From positions 1 to 57,126 of the forward strand of contig JAHELS010000013.1 in NCBI GenBank assembly GCA_024644085.1: 57,126 nt of DNA, in the 5' to 3' direction. Source of the DNA: Rhodopirellula sp. (GTDB taxonomy: Bacteria; Planctomycetota; Planctomycetia; Pirellulales; Pirellulaceae). Under the pieces are notes generated by a model. It searched no databases, was not told where the DNA came from, and saw only the letters and a program-made list of their open reading frames with translations. Positions 45,933 to 54,764 of the stretch are shown piece by piece (the first letter of the stretch is position 1; each line of letters begins with the position of its first letter). Made by a program: the position numbers and the translations under genes.

Positions 45933-46304
45933 ATGTCCAGATTGCTGTTGGTCGAAGACAACGAAACGAACCGGGACATGTTGTCCAGACTACTGAAACG
46001 GCGGGGTTACGAAATTTCGATCGCTACCGACGGACGCCAAGCAGTCGACCTGGCGAAGGCCGAACTCCCGGAATTGATCCTGATGGACATGAGCCTGCCG
46101 GAAATCGACGGCTGGGATGCCACGGGAATGATCAAAGCCGATCCCGCCACGCAAGATATCCCGGTGTTGGCATTGACGGCCCATGCGATGCACGGCGATC
46201 GCAAAAAGGCACTCGAAGCCGGATGCGATGACTACGACACGAAACCGATCGACTTGCCCCGATTGGTCGAGAAAATAACACGGCTACTGGCACAGCGGAC
46301 TTGA
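45933..46304 (+). CDS. Single-domain response regulator (DivK-like)
   Basis: Receiver-only protein of 123 residues. L-L-V-E-D-N at the N-terminus, the phosphoacceptor D52 in L-I-L-M-D-M-S-L-P, A-L-T-A-H-A-M and the lysine in Y-D-T-K-P-I-D are complete. It has no output domain and probably works as a shuttle or by contacting its partner. Its stop overlaps the next gene start by four bases, and its motif E-T-N-R-D-M-L-S-R-L-L-K-R-R-G-Y closely matches that gene's receiver, suggesting a duplication. Confidence 0.94.
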   Translation: MSRLLLVEDNETNRDMLSRLLKRRGYEISIATDGRQAVDLAKAELPELILMDMSLPEIDGWDATGMIKADPATQDIPVLALTAHAMHGDRKKALEAGCDDYDTKPIDLPRLVEKITRLLAQRT

Positions 46305-47566
46305 GCTATTCAGGCAATCGCACTTTGCATGATTCGAATCTGTCTGGCCGAATCCTCGTCGTTGACGACGAGGAGTTGAATCGCGACATGCTCTCGCGAC
46401 GGCTTCAACGCAAGGGCTACATCGTCCACTGCGCCGATGGAGCCGCGCAAGCCGACGAGCGGCTCAGGGAAAACGAGTTCGACTTGATCTTGCTCGACAT
46501 CATGATGCCGAATGTCGACGGATTCCAGTACCTTCGGCAAATCCGCGAACGATGGGATGCCGCGGAAATGCCAGTGATCATGGCCACGGCCAAAACCGAC
46601 AGCGAAGACATTGTCCAAGCCTTGAAAAGTGGCGCAAATGACTATGTCACAAAGCCACTTGATTTTCAGGTGGTGCTGGCGCGCATCAATACTCAAATGC
46701 GTCTCAAAGGAATGACGCAGCAATTGGCCGAGGCGCACCGTCTGCTCAAAGAAGACCTCGAACGGGCGGCCCGATTCCAACAGTCGCAGCTTCCCAGCCG
46801 TGAGGTCGCGGTTTCCGGTTGCCAATTCGCCTGGACCTACCTGCCATGCGATGCACTCGGAGGAGACTTCCTGGATATCATCCCGCTCGACCAGGCACGC
46901 ACCGCATTCTACGTTCTCGATGTTTGCGGCCACGGGACGCCCGCGGCACTGATGTCGGCGGCGGCGGCACGTGCATTGTCGGTGACCCATGACGAATCGA
47001 GTATCGTAGCGAAGTGGACAAAAAAAGGTTTCATGCGCGGGAATCGGCTCGAGATCATGCCACCTGATGAAGTCACCGCGAGGTTGAACCGTCAATTCGA
47101 GTTGGACATAGAGGACGGCAAGTACTTTACGATCGCCTACGCCGTCATCGATACCGAAGAGTGCACGTTGACGTATACGCTTGCTGGACATCCTCCCGGG
47201 GTGCTGGTTTCCGCCAGCGGCGAGCTTCGTCCGCTACCGTGCGAGGGAATTCCGGTCGGCGTCTTGGCGGGGGACGATATCACCGAGGACAGTTTTCAGC
47301 GTCAACTTGTTGACGTTGCTCCAGGCGACCGCGTCTACTTTTTCTCGGACGGATTGCTTGAGGAAGTCAATCCGGACGGTGAACAATTTGGTGAGAATCG
47401 GTTGCATGAGACCGTGACGATGACGCGTGGCGATTCGCTTCAAGAGAGCGTTGACCGGGTTCTGGAGGTTATCCGTGAATTCTGTGACCACCGGCCGTTC
47501 GCGGACGACATGTCGATTCTTGCTCTCGAAGTCACCGGCAAAGAGGACGATGGCGATCGTGCCTGA
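46301..47566 (+). CDS. Receiver domain - SpoIIE/PP2C phosphatase (RsbU-like)
   Basis: Protein of 421 residues with an N-terminal receiver (about 17-135; phosphoacceptor aspartate in L-I-L-L-D-I-M-M-P, lysine in Y-V-T-K-P-L-D), a short coiled coil (about 138-165), and a C-terminal SpoIIE-type serine phosphatase with L-G-G-D-F-L-D, D-V-C-G-H-G-T-P-A-A-L-M and Y-F-F-S-D-G-L-L-E. It probably dephosphorylates an anti-sigma-factor antagonist in a partner-switching pathway; no antagonist or anti-sigma gene is adjacent. The TTG start overlaps the stop of the previous receiver gene (TTGA), so the two are translated together. Confidence 0.93.
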   Translation: MSYSGNRTLHDSNLSGRILVVDDEELNRDMLSRRLQRKGYIVHCADGAAQADERLRENEFDLILLDIMMPNVDGFQYLRQIRERWDAAEMPVIMATAKTDSEDIVQALKSGANDYVTKPLDFQVVLARINTQMRLKGMTQQLAEAHRLLKEDLERAARFQQSQLPSREVAVSGCQFAWTYLPCDALGGDFLDIIPLDQARTAFYVLDVCGHGTPAALMSAAAARALSVTHDESSIVAKWTKKGFMRGNRLEIMPPDEVTARLNRQFELDIEDGKYFTIAYAVIDTEECTLTYTLAGHPPGVLVSASGELRPLPCEGIPVGVLAGDDITEDSFQRQLVDVAPGDRVYFFSDGLLEEVNPDGEQFGENRLHETVTMTRGDSLQESVDRVLEVIREFCDHRPFADDMSILALEVTGKEDDGDRA

Positions 47567-47613
47567 GCCCCATCTTGAACTCTTGACTTCCCCTGTCGAA
47601 CCTGTTGCCAGCC

Positions 47614-48129
47614 ATGCAAAGCAAAGCCACCACCGTCGAGCAATACATCCAACAACTTCCGGATGATCGCCGCGACGCCATTGAGGCAGTACGGAAAACG
47701 ATCCTCAAGAATCTGCCCAAGGGTTTCGAGGAAGGGATGCAATACGGGATGATCGGTTACTACGTACCTCACAGCCATTATCCGGCAGGCTATCACTGCG
47801 ATCCGAAACAACCGCTTCCTTTCGCCGCACTCGCGTCGCAAAAAAACTACATGTCGCTTTATCTGATGGGATGCTACGGCGAGGAAAAGGAACGAGAACG
47901 TTTTGAGCAGGCGTGGGCAAAGGCGGGAAAAAAACTCGACATGGGCAAGTCGTGTGTTCGGTTCCGCAAACTCGACGATGTGCCGCTCGAAGTCGTCGGG
48001 GCCGCAATCAAACGGGTGGGGGTCAAGAAGTACATCGAAATCTACGAGGCATCGGTCCCGGCTAAAACGAAGAAACCGAACACGCAGGGTCCCCTGAAAA
48101 AGACAACGGGTGCCCGGAAAAAGAAGTAG
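47614..48129 (+). CDS. DUF1801 (YdhG-like) family protein
   Basis: Cytoplasmic protein of 171 residues with the DUF1801 fold pattern: V-E-Q-Y-I-Q-Q-L-P-D-D-R-R at the N-terminus, E-E-G-M-Q-Y-G-M-I-G-Y-Y-V-P, M-S-L-Y-L-M-G-C-Y-G and K-S-C-V-R-F-R-K-L-D-D-V-P. Family members are small, sometimes linked to iron or ribosome-associated functions, but the activity is not established. The ATG at 47614 is preferred over a TTG three codons earlier. The lysine-rich tail (P-A-K-T-K-K-P, then K-K-T-T-G-A-R-K-K-K) may bind nucleic acid. Confidence 0.85.
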   Translation: MQSKATTVEQYIQQLPDDRRDAIEAVRKTILKNLPKGFEEGMQYGMIGYYVPHSHYPAGYHCDPKQPLPFAALASQKNYMSLYLMGCYGEEKERERFEQAWAKAGKKLDMGKSCVRFRKLDDVPLEVVGAAIKRVGVKKYIEIYEASVPAKTKKPNTQGPLKKTTGARKKK

Positions 48130-48226
48130 CCGTGTGCGGGCAGGCCGAGCTTGGTCGCAAGTGACCATCCGGCCAGAGCTTCGATTGGGCCCGCCGCCAT
48201 AGACCACATCGCCGAAAGTGACTCAC

Positions 48227-49252
48227 TCACGCGCTGGCTTCCGGCCGAACCCGTTGCAGATGATGATAGGCCTTCTCGGTTGCCATTCGGCCTCGCCTGG
48301 TGCGGACAATCAACTCGCTGCGAAGCAGGAATGGTTCAACCTCGTCTTCAAGCGTATCGCTGCTGACGTTCATGGTGTGTGCGATTGCCTCGAGCCCGGT
48401 CGGCCCGCCGGCAAAGACGCGCATCAACGTATCGAGGTAACCGCGATCCTGTTTATCGAGTCCCAGAGTGTCGATTCCGATCATGTCGAGCGCCGCCGTG
48501 GCGATTTCATCACTCACGTTCCCATTGGCCTTGCTTTGGGCGTAGTCGCGGACCCAGAGAAGTCGGTTGTTGGCCAAACGAGGAGTGCTGCGACTTCGCG
48601 AAGCGATCACTTTCGCCGTCGGTTCATCGACTGGCAACTCAAGCTTGACCGAATTGCGCCGCACGATTTCGCACAATTCCGATCGCGTGTACCACCCGAG
48701 GTGTTCACGGATCTGAAACCGGTCACGCAGCGGTGCACTCAACATCCCGGCGCGAGTCGTCGCGCCGATCAGCGTAAAGGGACGCAGTTCATAATTCAGG
48801 GTCCTCGCACTGACTCCTTCGCCAAGAATGATGTCGATGCGATAGTCTTCCATTGCCGTGTAGAGATATTCCTCGACCGCTTTGGGGACGCGATGGATCT
48901 CGTCGATGAACAGCACACTCGATTCAGCGAGGTTGGTCAAATACGGAAGCAGGTCTTTGGGAGCTTTTAATCCCGCGCCGTTGGCCATCTGAACAGTCGT
49001 GCCCATCTCGGCCGGAATCACCGTCGCAAACGTCGTCTTGCCGAGACCGGGCGGGCCGTCAAAAAGAATGTGGCCCAGCGGCTCCTCACGCTTCTGCGCA
49101 GCGGAGATCGCGATCTTCAATCTCTCGATCACATCGCGCTGTCCCACCATTTCGTCCATCCGCCGCGGACGCAGCGACGTATCCTGCTCGCGTGGGACAG
49201 GTGCCGCAGAGGTTTCGGGATCGGATTGCTGGTAAACTGCTTCTCGTGCCAT
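48227..49252 (-). CDS. ruvB: Holliday junction branch migration helicase RuvB
   Basis: AAA+ motor of the RuvAB complex that drives branch migration of Holliday junctions. At 341 residues: Walker A G-P-P-G-L-G-K-T-T, Walker B L-F-I-D-E-I-H-R, arginine finger region P-L-R-D-R-F, sensor region S-T-P-R-L-A-N-N-R-L-L, and the C-terminal winged helix (R-T-R-R-G-R-M-A-T). The start M-A-R-E-A-V-Y at 49252 was chosen because the upstream open frame lacks similarity and overlaps the divergent bioA leader. It converges on the DUF1801 gene. Confidence 0.96.
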   Translation of the reverse strand: MAREAVYQQSDPETSAAPVPREQDTSLRPRRMDEMVGQRDVIERLKIAISAAQKREEPLGHILFDGPPGLGKTTFATVIPAEMGTTVQMANGAGLKAPKDLLPYLTNLAESSVLFIDEIHRVPKAVEEYLYTAMEDYRIDIILGEGVSARTLNYELRPFTLIGATTRAGMLSAPLRDRFQIREHLGWYTRSELCEIVRRNSVKLELPVDEPTAKVIASRSRSTPRLANNRLLWVRDYAQSKANGNVSDEIATAALDMIGIDTLGLDKQDRGYLDTLMRVFAGGPTGLEAIAHTMNVSSDTLEDEVEPFLLRSELIVRTRRGRMATEKAYHHLQRVRPEASA

Positions 49253-49346
49253 CGGGGGTTCCACTCCGTTGGTTGATGAAGCATTAGTTGTAGCGGCTGG
49301 GCATCTCAATGCGAACCGCAAAAGGCCGAATTCACACCCTGTGAAA

Positions 49347-50729
49347 ATGAATCCACGCAGTCATCACCACGCCCATTGGCACGGTTTCACACAGATGGCC
49401 GAGTACGAGCCGCTGGTCATCGAGCGGGCTGAGGGGTGCTGGCTGACCACGACCGACGGTCGACGTCTGTTCGATGGCGTCGCAAGTCTGTGGTGCAACG
49501 TGCATGGCCACGGTCATCCTCACATCAACAAAGCGATTCGAGATCAACTCGAACGTGTTGCCCACGTGACAACGCTTGGCATGTCGAGCGACACCACCGA
49601 GCGTTTGGCCCAACTGCTCGCGAAAATCACCCCGGGTGATCTCTCACACGTTTTCTTCAGCAGCGATGGATCCTCAGCAGTTGAAGCCGCACTGAAGATG
49701 GCGTTCCAATACTGGCAACAGCGAGAGGACCCCCGTCCGAAAAAGACCAGATACCTGGCGCTTGGGTCGGCGTACCACGGCGATACCACGGGAGCCGTTT
49801 CACTCGGTGGCATCAGTTACTTTCACGAACTGTTCGGACCGATTCTGTTCTCACCGATTCGCGGCCCGGTACCCTGTTCCTATCGCCTGCCCGAGGGTGT
49901 CAATGAATCATCGGCGTGTGATCATTACGCCCAAACGATCGAAGCGCTGCTTGAGGAACATGCCCCGACGATCGCCGCCGTTGTGATGGAACCGCTGGTC
50001 CAGGGCGCGGGGGGAATGATCACGCACCCAATTGGATTTCTCGGCCGCGTCCGCGAATTGTGCGACAGATACGAGGTCCTACTCATTTGCGACGAGGTAG
50101 CGACCGGATTCGGCCGCACCGGGCGAATGTTCGCATCACAACACGAATCGGTCACGCCTGATATTCTCTGCCTGGGAAAAGGGCTGACCGGCGGCTATTT
50201 GCCGTTGGCTGCGACCGTGGCCCGGCCTCATGTTTACAAAGCTTTCCTTGCGCCGCAGACAGAATCGAGACAATTCTTTCATGGACACACGTTTGGCGGC
50301 AACCCGTTGGCCGCTGCGGCTGCGATTGCCTCGATCGAATTGTTTCAAAGTTCAGGCGTTGTCGAATCGGTCGATGCAAAAGCGGCGCGATTGCGGCATC
50401 GTCTCGGCCAGGCAACGGACCACCCCAATGTCGGAGATATTCGCGGACGCGGATTGATGATCGGAATCGAATTGGTCGCGGACCGCGAATCGAAAACGGC
50501 ATTCGATCCCAAACACCAGATTGGCCGCGCGGTCTGTCACAACGCGATGCGACGGGGTGTATGGATTCGCCCGCTCGGAGATGTGATTGTGGTCGTGCCG
50601 CCCCTGGTTGCCGAAAATGATGAACTCGACAACTTGGCGGATGTTATCATCGAGTCGGTCGAATCGGAATTGCCTGGCGGCGATTCCGGAGTTTCAACTA
50701 TCGCTTCGCGCGTGGAACAGATCCCATGA
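49347..50729 (+). CDS. bioA: Adenosylmethionine-8-amino-7-oxononanoate aminotransferase
   Basis: PLP aminotransferase of biotin synthesis that uses S-adenosylmethionine as amino donor to make diaminopelargonate. At 460 residues it has S-S-D-G-S-S-A-V-E-A-A-L-K-M-A, A-Y-H-G-D-T-T-G-A-V-S, C-D-E-V-A-T-G-F-G-R-T-G and the PLP lysine in C-L-G-K-G-L-T-G-G-Y-L-P-L. The ATG at 49347 starts M-N-P-R-S-H-H-H-A-H-W-H; a TTG-type extension was rejected. No other biotin gene is in the window. Confidence 0.94.
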   Translation: MNPRSHHHAHWHGFTQMAEYEPLVIERAEGCWLTTTDGRRLFDGVASLWCNVHGHGHPHINKAIRDQLERVAHVTTLGMSSDTTERLAQLLAKITPGDLSHVFFSSDGSSAVEAALKMAFQYWQQREDPRPKKTRYLALGSAYHGDTTGAVSLGGISYFHELFGPILFSPIRGPVPCSYRLPEGVNESSACDHYAQTIEALLEEHAPTIAAVVMEPLVQGAGGMITHPIGFLGRVRELCDRYEVLLICDEVATGFGRTGRMFASQHESVTPDILCLGKGLTGGYLPLAATVARPHVYKAFLAPQTESRQFFHGHTFGGNPLAAAAAIASIELFQSSGVVESVDAKAARLRHRLGQATDHPNVGDIRGRGLMIGIELVADRESKTAFDPKHQIGRAVCHNAMRRGVWIRPLGDVIVVVPPLVAENDELDNLADVIIESVESELPGGDSGVSTIASRVEQIP

Positions 50730-50742
50730 CGCAGGAATCCCA

Positions 50743-51345
50743 ATGAGCCAGGAATCTGAGCCGAGCCATTTTTCTCAGAACGACAACCCGAAGATCGACG
50801 TCAGCGATCCGGAAATTGTCGCCAAGTACGAACCCTACCTGAGGATGCTGGCGCGAACCCAAATGCGCAAGGCCTACCAGGCAAAGGTCGGCGCGTCGGA
50901 CATGGTGCAGCAAGCGATGCTGCAGGCCGTGCAGGGTTTGGACGGATTTCGGGGCAGCACCGAGGCGGAGTTTCGCGGCTGGCTGCGTCAGATACTTGCC
51001 CATCATCTTTGCCATCTCGACCGCGACATGCATCGCGACAAGCGCGATGTTCGTCGCGAACAATCCATGGAACAAAAGCTGGCACAATCCTCGATGCGAT
51101 TGGAAGGTTTGCTTGCCGGTGACGATCCGACGCCGAGCCAGAATGTGGCGATGGGCGAACACGTTCTCAAGATGGCCGATGCCGTCGAGCGGTTGCCCGA
51201 ATCGCAGCGGGAGGCGATTCGGCTGCATTACCTCGAAGGAATGAAATTGGCCGAAGTCGCGCAGGCCCTGGACAAGTCGACGGGCGCGGTCGCCGGTTTG
51301 CTGCACCGCGGCATGAAAACACTCCGTCAACAGCTTGGCGAATAA
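50743..51345 (+). CDS. ECF-type RNA polymerase sigma factor
   Basis: Sigma-70 family factor of 200 residues. Region 2 includes Y-L-R-M-L-A-R-T-Q-M-R, G-A-S-D-M-V-Q-Q-A-M-L-Q-A-V and F-R-G-W-L-R-Q-I-L; region 4 is the helix-turn-helix V-E-R-L-P-E-S-Q-R-E-A-I-R-L-H-Y-L-E-G-M-K-L-A-E-V-A-Q-A-L. The ATG at 50743 with AGGA seven bases upstream is used because the open frame before it overlaps bioA. No membrane anti-sigma gene follows, so its control is not visible. Sigma factors of this type are expanded in Planctomycetota. Confidence 0.92.
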   Translation: MSQESEPSHFSQNDNPKIDVSDPEIVAKYEPYLRMLARTQMRKAYQAKVGASDMVQQAMLQAVQGLDGFRGSTEAEFRGWLRQILAHHLCHLDRDMHRDKRDVRREQSMEQKLAQSSMRLEGLLAGDDPTPSQNVAMGEHVLKMADAVERLPESQREAIRLHYLEGMKLAEVAQALDKSTGAVAGLLHRGMKTLRQQLGE

Positions 51346-51515
51346 GCAGCCACGCCGGTCGGGACGTGCAGTGAATGTCCCAGTCGTTGGGCGTGATCGA
51401 TTTGCCCCGGGGCCTCGCGGCTCGACGACCGAGCGACGGCTTCTACGAAGCTTGGCGTCGTTGGTGTATGTTCACAGCGTCTCCTTTGCCCATTCCTCGC
51501 TGCAACGATCGACCC

Positions 51516-53084
51516 ATGATTCGCACTCGGTTTGCTCCCAGCCCGACTGGTTACCTGCACATTGGGGGTGTTCGTACGGCGCTGTTCAATTGGCTTTTGG
51601 CAAAGCAGGGCGGCGGTCAGTTCGTATTGCGGATCGACGACACCGACTCCGACCGCAATCTTGACGCGGCATTGCAACCGATTCTCGATGGATTTCGCTG
51701 GCTGGGGATGCAGTGGGACGAGGGTCCGGACGTCGGTGGCCCTTACGAGCCGTACTATCAATCACAGCGCGGTGACATTCACAAAGCAGCGGTCGAAAAA
51801 CTGGTCGCCAGCGGCCACGCCTATCGCGACTACGCCCGTTCGGAGGAACTGCAGGCCGAGCGTGAAGCAGCGGAAAAAAAAGGCGAGCGGTACTTTTACG
51901 ACCGTCGGTGGATGGCCCAGACCGATGAAGACGCCGCCGCATTCGAAGCCGAGGGTCGCCCGCGCACCGTGCGGCTGAAGATGCCTCGCGACGGCGAATG
52001 TGTGATCGAGGACTTGGTCCGTGGTGAGGTGAGATTCGAATGGGCAAAGGAGCAAGACACCGTTATCCAACGTCCCGACGGCAGTTGCCTGTACCATCTG
52101 GCCAGCGTGATCGACGATCACGACTTTCAAATCACGCACGTCGTACGTGCCGAGGAACACCTCTCCAATACGCCACGGCAAATCTTCATTCTCGAGTCAC
52201 TCGGTTACTCGAGACCACAATACGCTCATCTGCCTTACGTCGCGGAACCAGGCGGCAGTGCAAAACTCAGCAAAAGGAAACTGGCGAAGTACGAAAAGAA
52301 TAAGGACTTCGCCCAGTTGCTTTCGCACGGACAAGACATCGCCGCCAGGTGCGGCGCCGCGACCGAAGCGGACACCTTCAACCCCGTGATTATCGACTTC
52401 TATCGTGAAATTGGATTCGATCCCGACGCGATCCTGAATTATCTGCTGTTGCTCGGCTGGTCACTCGACGGGGAAACGGAGAAGTTCACGGTCGATGAAA
52501 TGATAAGGCACTTCTCCTTGGAACGCGTGAACAAGTCACCTGCCTCGTTCGACCCGAAGAAACTGGTAGCGTTCCAGGGAGACGCCTTCGCAAAGCTGCC
52601 GGCGGACGTCCGCGCCGAGCGATGCGAATCATTCGCGCGTCGAGCCGGGTTGCTCGACTCGCCCGATGCGGCCCAAACGTTTGCGTCGGTTGTGACCGCG
52701 GCGGGAGATCGTATGAAGATGGCCGGCGACATCATCGACTTTGATTACATGTTTCTCGAATCGTTCGATTACGATGCGAAGGCATTTAACAAACGAATCT
52801 GCAAGCCGGACAACGCTCAATCTCTACTCACCCACCTTCGCGATCATTTTGCTTCAACCGACGCCTTCGATGCCGCTGCGGTGGAGGCTTCTCTCACGGA
52901 GTTCTGTGAGTCGGAGGGAATCGAATTACGCGACATCATTCACGCGATTCGTATCGCCGTCACTGGAAAACCGGCCGGGTTCGGGATGTTCGAGACGCTG
53001 GCAATTCTTGGAAAGAAAACCGTACAGGCGAGAATCGATCGAACCCTCGAGCTGGCCGCGACAATCTGCGCCGATGCCCAGTGA
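51516..53084 (+). CDS. gltX: Glutamyl-tRNA synthetase
   Basis: Class I aminoacyl-tRNA synthetase charging tRNA-Glu, cytoplasmic. The ATG at 51516 starts directly at [12 protein letters not shown], with the H-I-G-G (HIGH) motif, Y-R-D-Y-A-R-S-E-E, and the second signature K-L-S-K-R-K. The 522-residue length and the helical anticodon-binding domain at the C-terminus fit a discriminating or non-discriminating GluRS; which cannot be told. The extension up to 51375 has no similarity and was left out. Confidence 0.95.
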   Translation: MIRTRFAPSPTGYLHIGGVRTALFNWLLAKQGGGQFVLRIDDTDSDRNLDAALQPILDGFRWLGMQWDEGPDVGGPYEPYYQSQRGDIHKAAVEKLVASGHAYRDYARSEELQAEREAAEKKGERYFYDRRWMAQTDEDAAAFEAEGRPRTVRLKMPRDGECVIEDLVRGEVRFEWAKEQDTVIQRPDGSCLYHLASVIDDHDFQITHVVRAEEHLSNTPRQIFILESLGYSRPQYAHLPYVAEPGGSAKLSKRKLAKYEKNKDFAQLLSHGQDIAARCGAATEADTFNPVIIDFYREIGFDPDAILNYLLLLGWSLDGETEKFTVDEMIRHFSLERVNKSPASFDPKKLVAFQGDAFAKLPADVRAERCESFARRAGLLDSPDAAQTFASVVTAAGDRMKMAGDIIDFDYMFLESFDYDAKAFNKRICKPDNAQSLLTHLRDHFASTDAFDAAAVEASLTEFCESEGIELRDIIHAIRIAVTGKPAGFGMFETLAILGKKTVQARIDRTLELAATICADAQ

Positions 53085-53145
53085 CCGACCAGAGGATACA
53101 ATTCGGAGATACGAGTCACAGATACAACTTGATCACAGGATGAGT

Positions 53146-54522
53146 ATGTATTCGCAACTGAGCCCACCGATTCGCGCAATCGTCCTTCCCGCCCTCGGCA
53201 TTCTGTGCGTCGGATGCAGCGGTCGCGTCGAAATACCCGTCCGATTTGAACCAAACCTGGTGCATACGATGAAGTACCAGATTCAACAGGATGTGCCGAT
53301 GGATCAAGCATCGCGCGACGCGTCGTGGATCGTCGAGACGATGTTTGGCACGCCGGACGAGCCAAAACTCCCCGCAGTGATCACCGAAGACGACGAGTTG
53401 GCGTCAATCGTTTCCATGGAGCGACTCCAGCAGGCAGCCGGGCCAGCAGAATCCGGCGGTTTGTTCCGCAAGCACTGTGCCATTTGCCATGGTGTCACAG
53501 GCGACGGACGTGGGCCGTCAGCGGCGCAACAGACACCCTACCCGCGCGACTATCGGATGGGCGTCTTTAAATTCAAATCGACGCCTCGAGGTGAAAAACC
53601 GACTCGCGAAGACCTGGCGAAGCTGATCCGAGACGGCATCGCCGGAACCATGATGAAAAAAATCCCCGAATTGTCCGAGGAAGATATCCAGGCGCTAATC
53701 GACTACGTGATCTACCTTTCGATGCGCGGTGAACACGAACGCAAGCAAATCGACATGGCGGTGCTTGATGGAATCATTGAAGACGGAGAACGCTTGATCA
53801 ACGTCGAGTTCGCTCAGAAAGTTATCGCCGATCCCGGTTATCGCGAGCAGCTCGAGCAGCTCGCGGAAATGGATGAGGAAACGTTAAACGAAACCCAAAA
53901 CAAGGAACTTGAACTTTACGAACGGTTCGAGGATGACTGGGGATACGCCGAAGAGTACGCCGTAGAGATCGCCGAGTCCTGGATCGATGCCGAAGACGAG
54001 GTGCTGGATGTGCCCGAGCCGCCAACCGATTTTCCTCTTGCCGAGTCGTACGCAGATGTCGTCGCGTTTCGCAGCAGCGACAGGGCCGATCAATTCGAGG
54101 CGTCGGTCAAACGCGGACAGGAATTGTTCGTCGGCAAGATTGCCTCGTGCAGCAAGTGCCACGGTGAAAAAGGGCTCGGAAACGGACAGACCACCGACTA
54201 CGACGATTGGACGAAGGATTGGACAATCCGAGTCGGGCTGAAGCCGGAGAATCGCGATTCATTGGTACCGATGTTGGCGCGAGGCGCCATGGAACCGAAA
54301 AATGCGATCCCGCGAAATTTTGCGGAGGGCATCTTCCGTGGCGGGTCAACCTCCCGGGATCTGTATCGGCGGATCACGCAGGGAATCGATGGGACCCCCA
54401 TGCCGGCAGTCACTTTCGTCGAAGGCCAATTCGAGGAAGACGACGTCTGGAATCTGATCAACTTCATTCGCTCTCTGCAAACCGCCGAATCCGGGCCGGC
54501 CGAAGCAGCTCCCGCCACGTGA
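53146..54522 (+). CDS. Diheme c-type cytochrome lipoprotein
   Basis: Exported protein of 458 residues. The N-terminus is a lipoprotein-like signal ending L-C-V-G-C, with the lipid cysteine at about residue 24. Two heme sites are C-A-I-C-H at 111-115 and C-S-K-C-H at 335-339, each followed by a long helical domain with possible methionine ligands (M-M-K-K-I and T-P-M-P-A). Between them lies an acidic helical segment. It starts at the ATG at 53146, which has AGGA five bases upstream; an ATG six bases earlier is also possible. It probably passes electrons in the periplasm; no oxidase gene is adjacent. Confidence 0.88.
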   Translation: MYSQLSPPIRAIVLPALGILCVGCSGRVEIPVRFEPNLVHTMKYQIQQDVPMDQASRDASWIVETMFGTPDEPKLPAVITEDDELASIVSMERLQQAAGPAESGGLFRKHCAICHGVTGDGRGPSAAQQTPYPRDYRMGVFKFKSTPRGEKPTREDLAKLIRDGIAGTMMKKIPELSEEDIQALIDYVIYLSMRGEHERKQIDMAVLDGIIEDGERLINVEFAQKVIADPGYREQLEQLAEMDEETLNETQNKELELYERFEDDWGYAEEYAVEIAESWIDAEDEVLDVPEPPTDFPLAESYADVVAFRSSDRADQFEASVKRGQELFVGKIASCSKCHGEKGLGNGQTTDYDDWTKDWTIRVGLKPENRDSLVPMLARGAMEPKNAIPRNFAEGIFRGGSTSRDLYRRITQGIDGTPMPAVTFVEGQFEEDDVWNLINFIRSLQTAESGPAEAAPAT

Positions 54523-54764
54523 TCGGCGGCGATGCGCTCGATCGGCCTGCGAATCCAATCACGCGCCGTCAAGCCAATTCCGCCTGTGGCACAGATCGGC
54601 TCCCCGAGCGGCAATCGGATCGGAAGCAAAGCAGCCATCGCGGTGGGCATTCACCGCAGAACCGACCCAACGCACTTAACGGACCCCGCTGCGGTCACTA
54701 CGAACCTCCGAGATGATTCGCTAACCTACCGATCGCTTGGGCGATACAACCACGGAGAGATCGT

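Noticed and set aside
48530-48620. RuvB sensor region S-T-P-R-L-A-N-N-R-L-L as an insertion
   Set aside because: The alignment to T-P-R-I-A-N-R-L-L-R-R needs no gap; these are substitutions.
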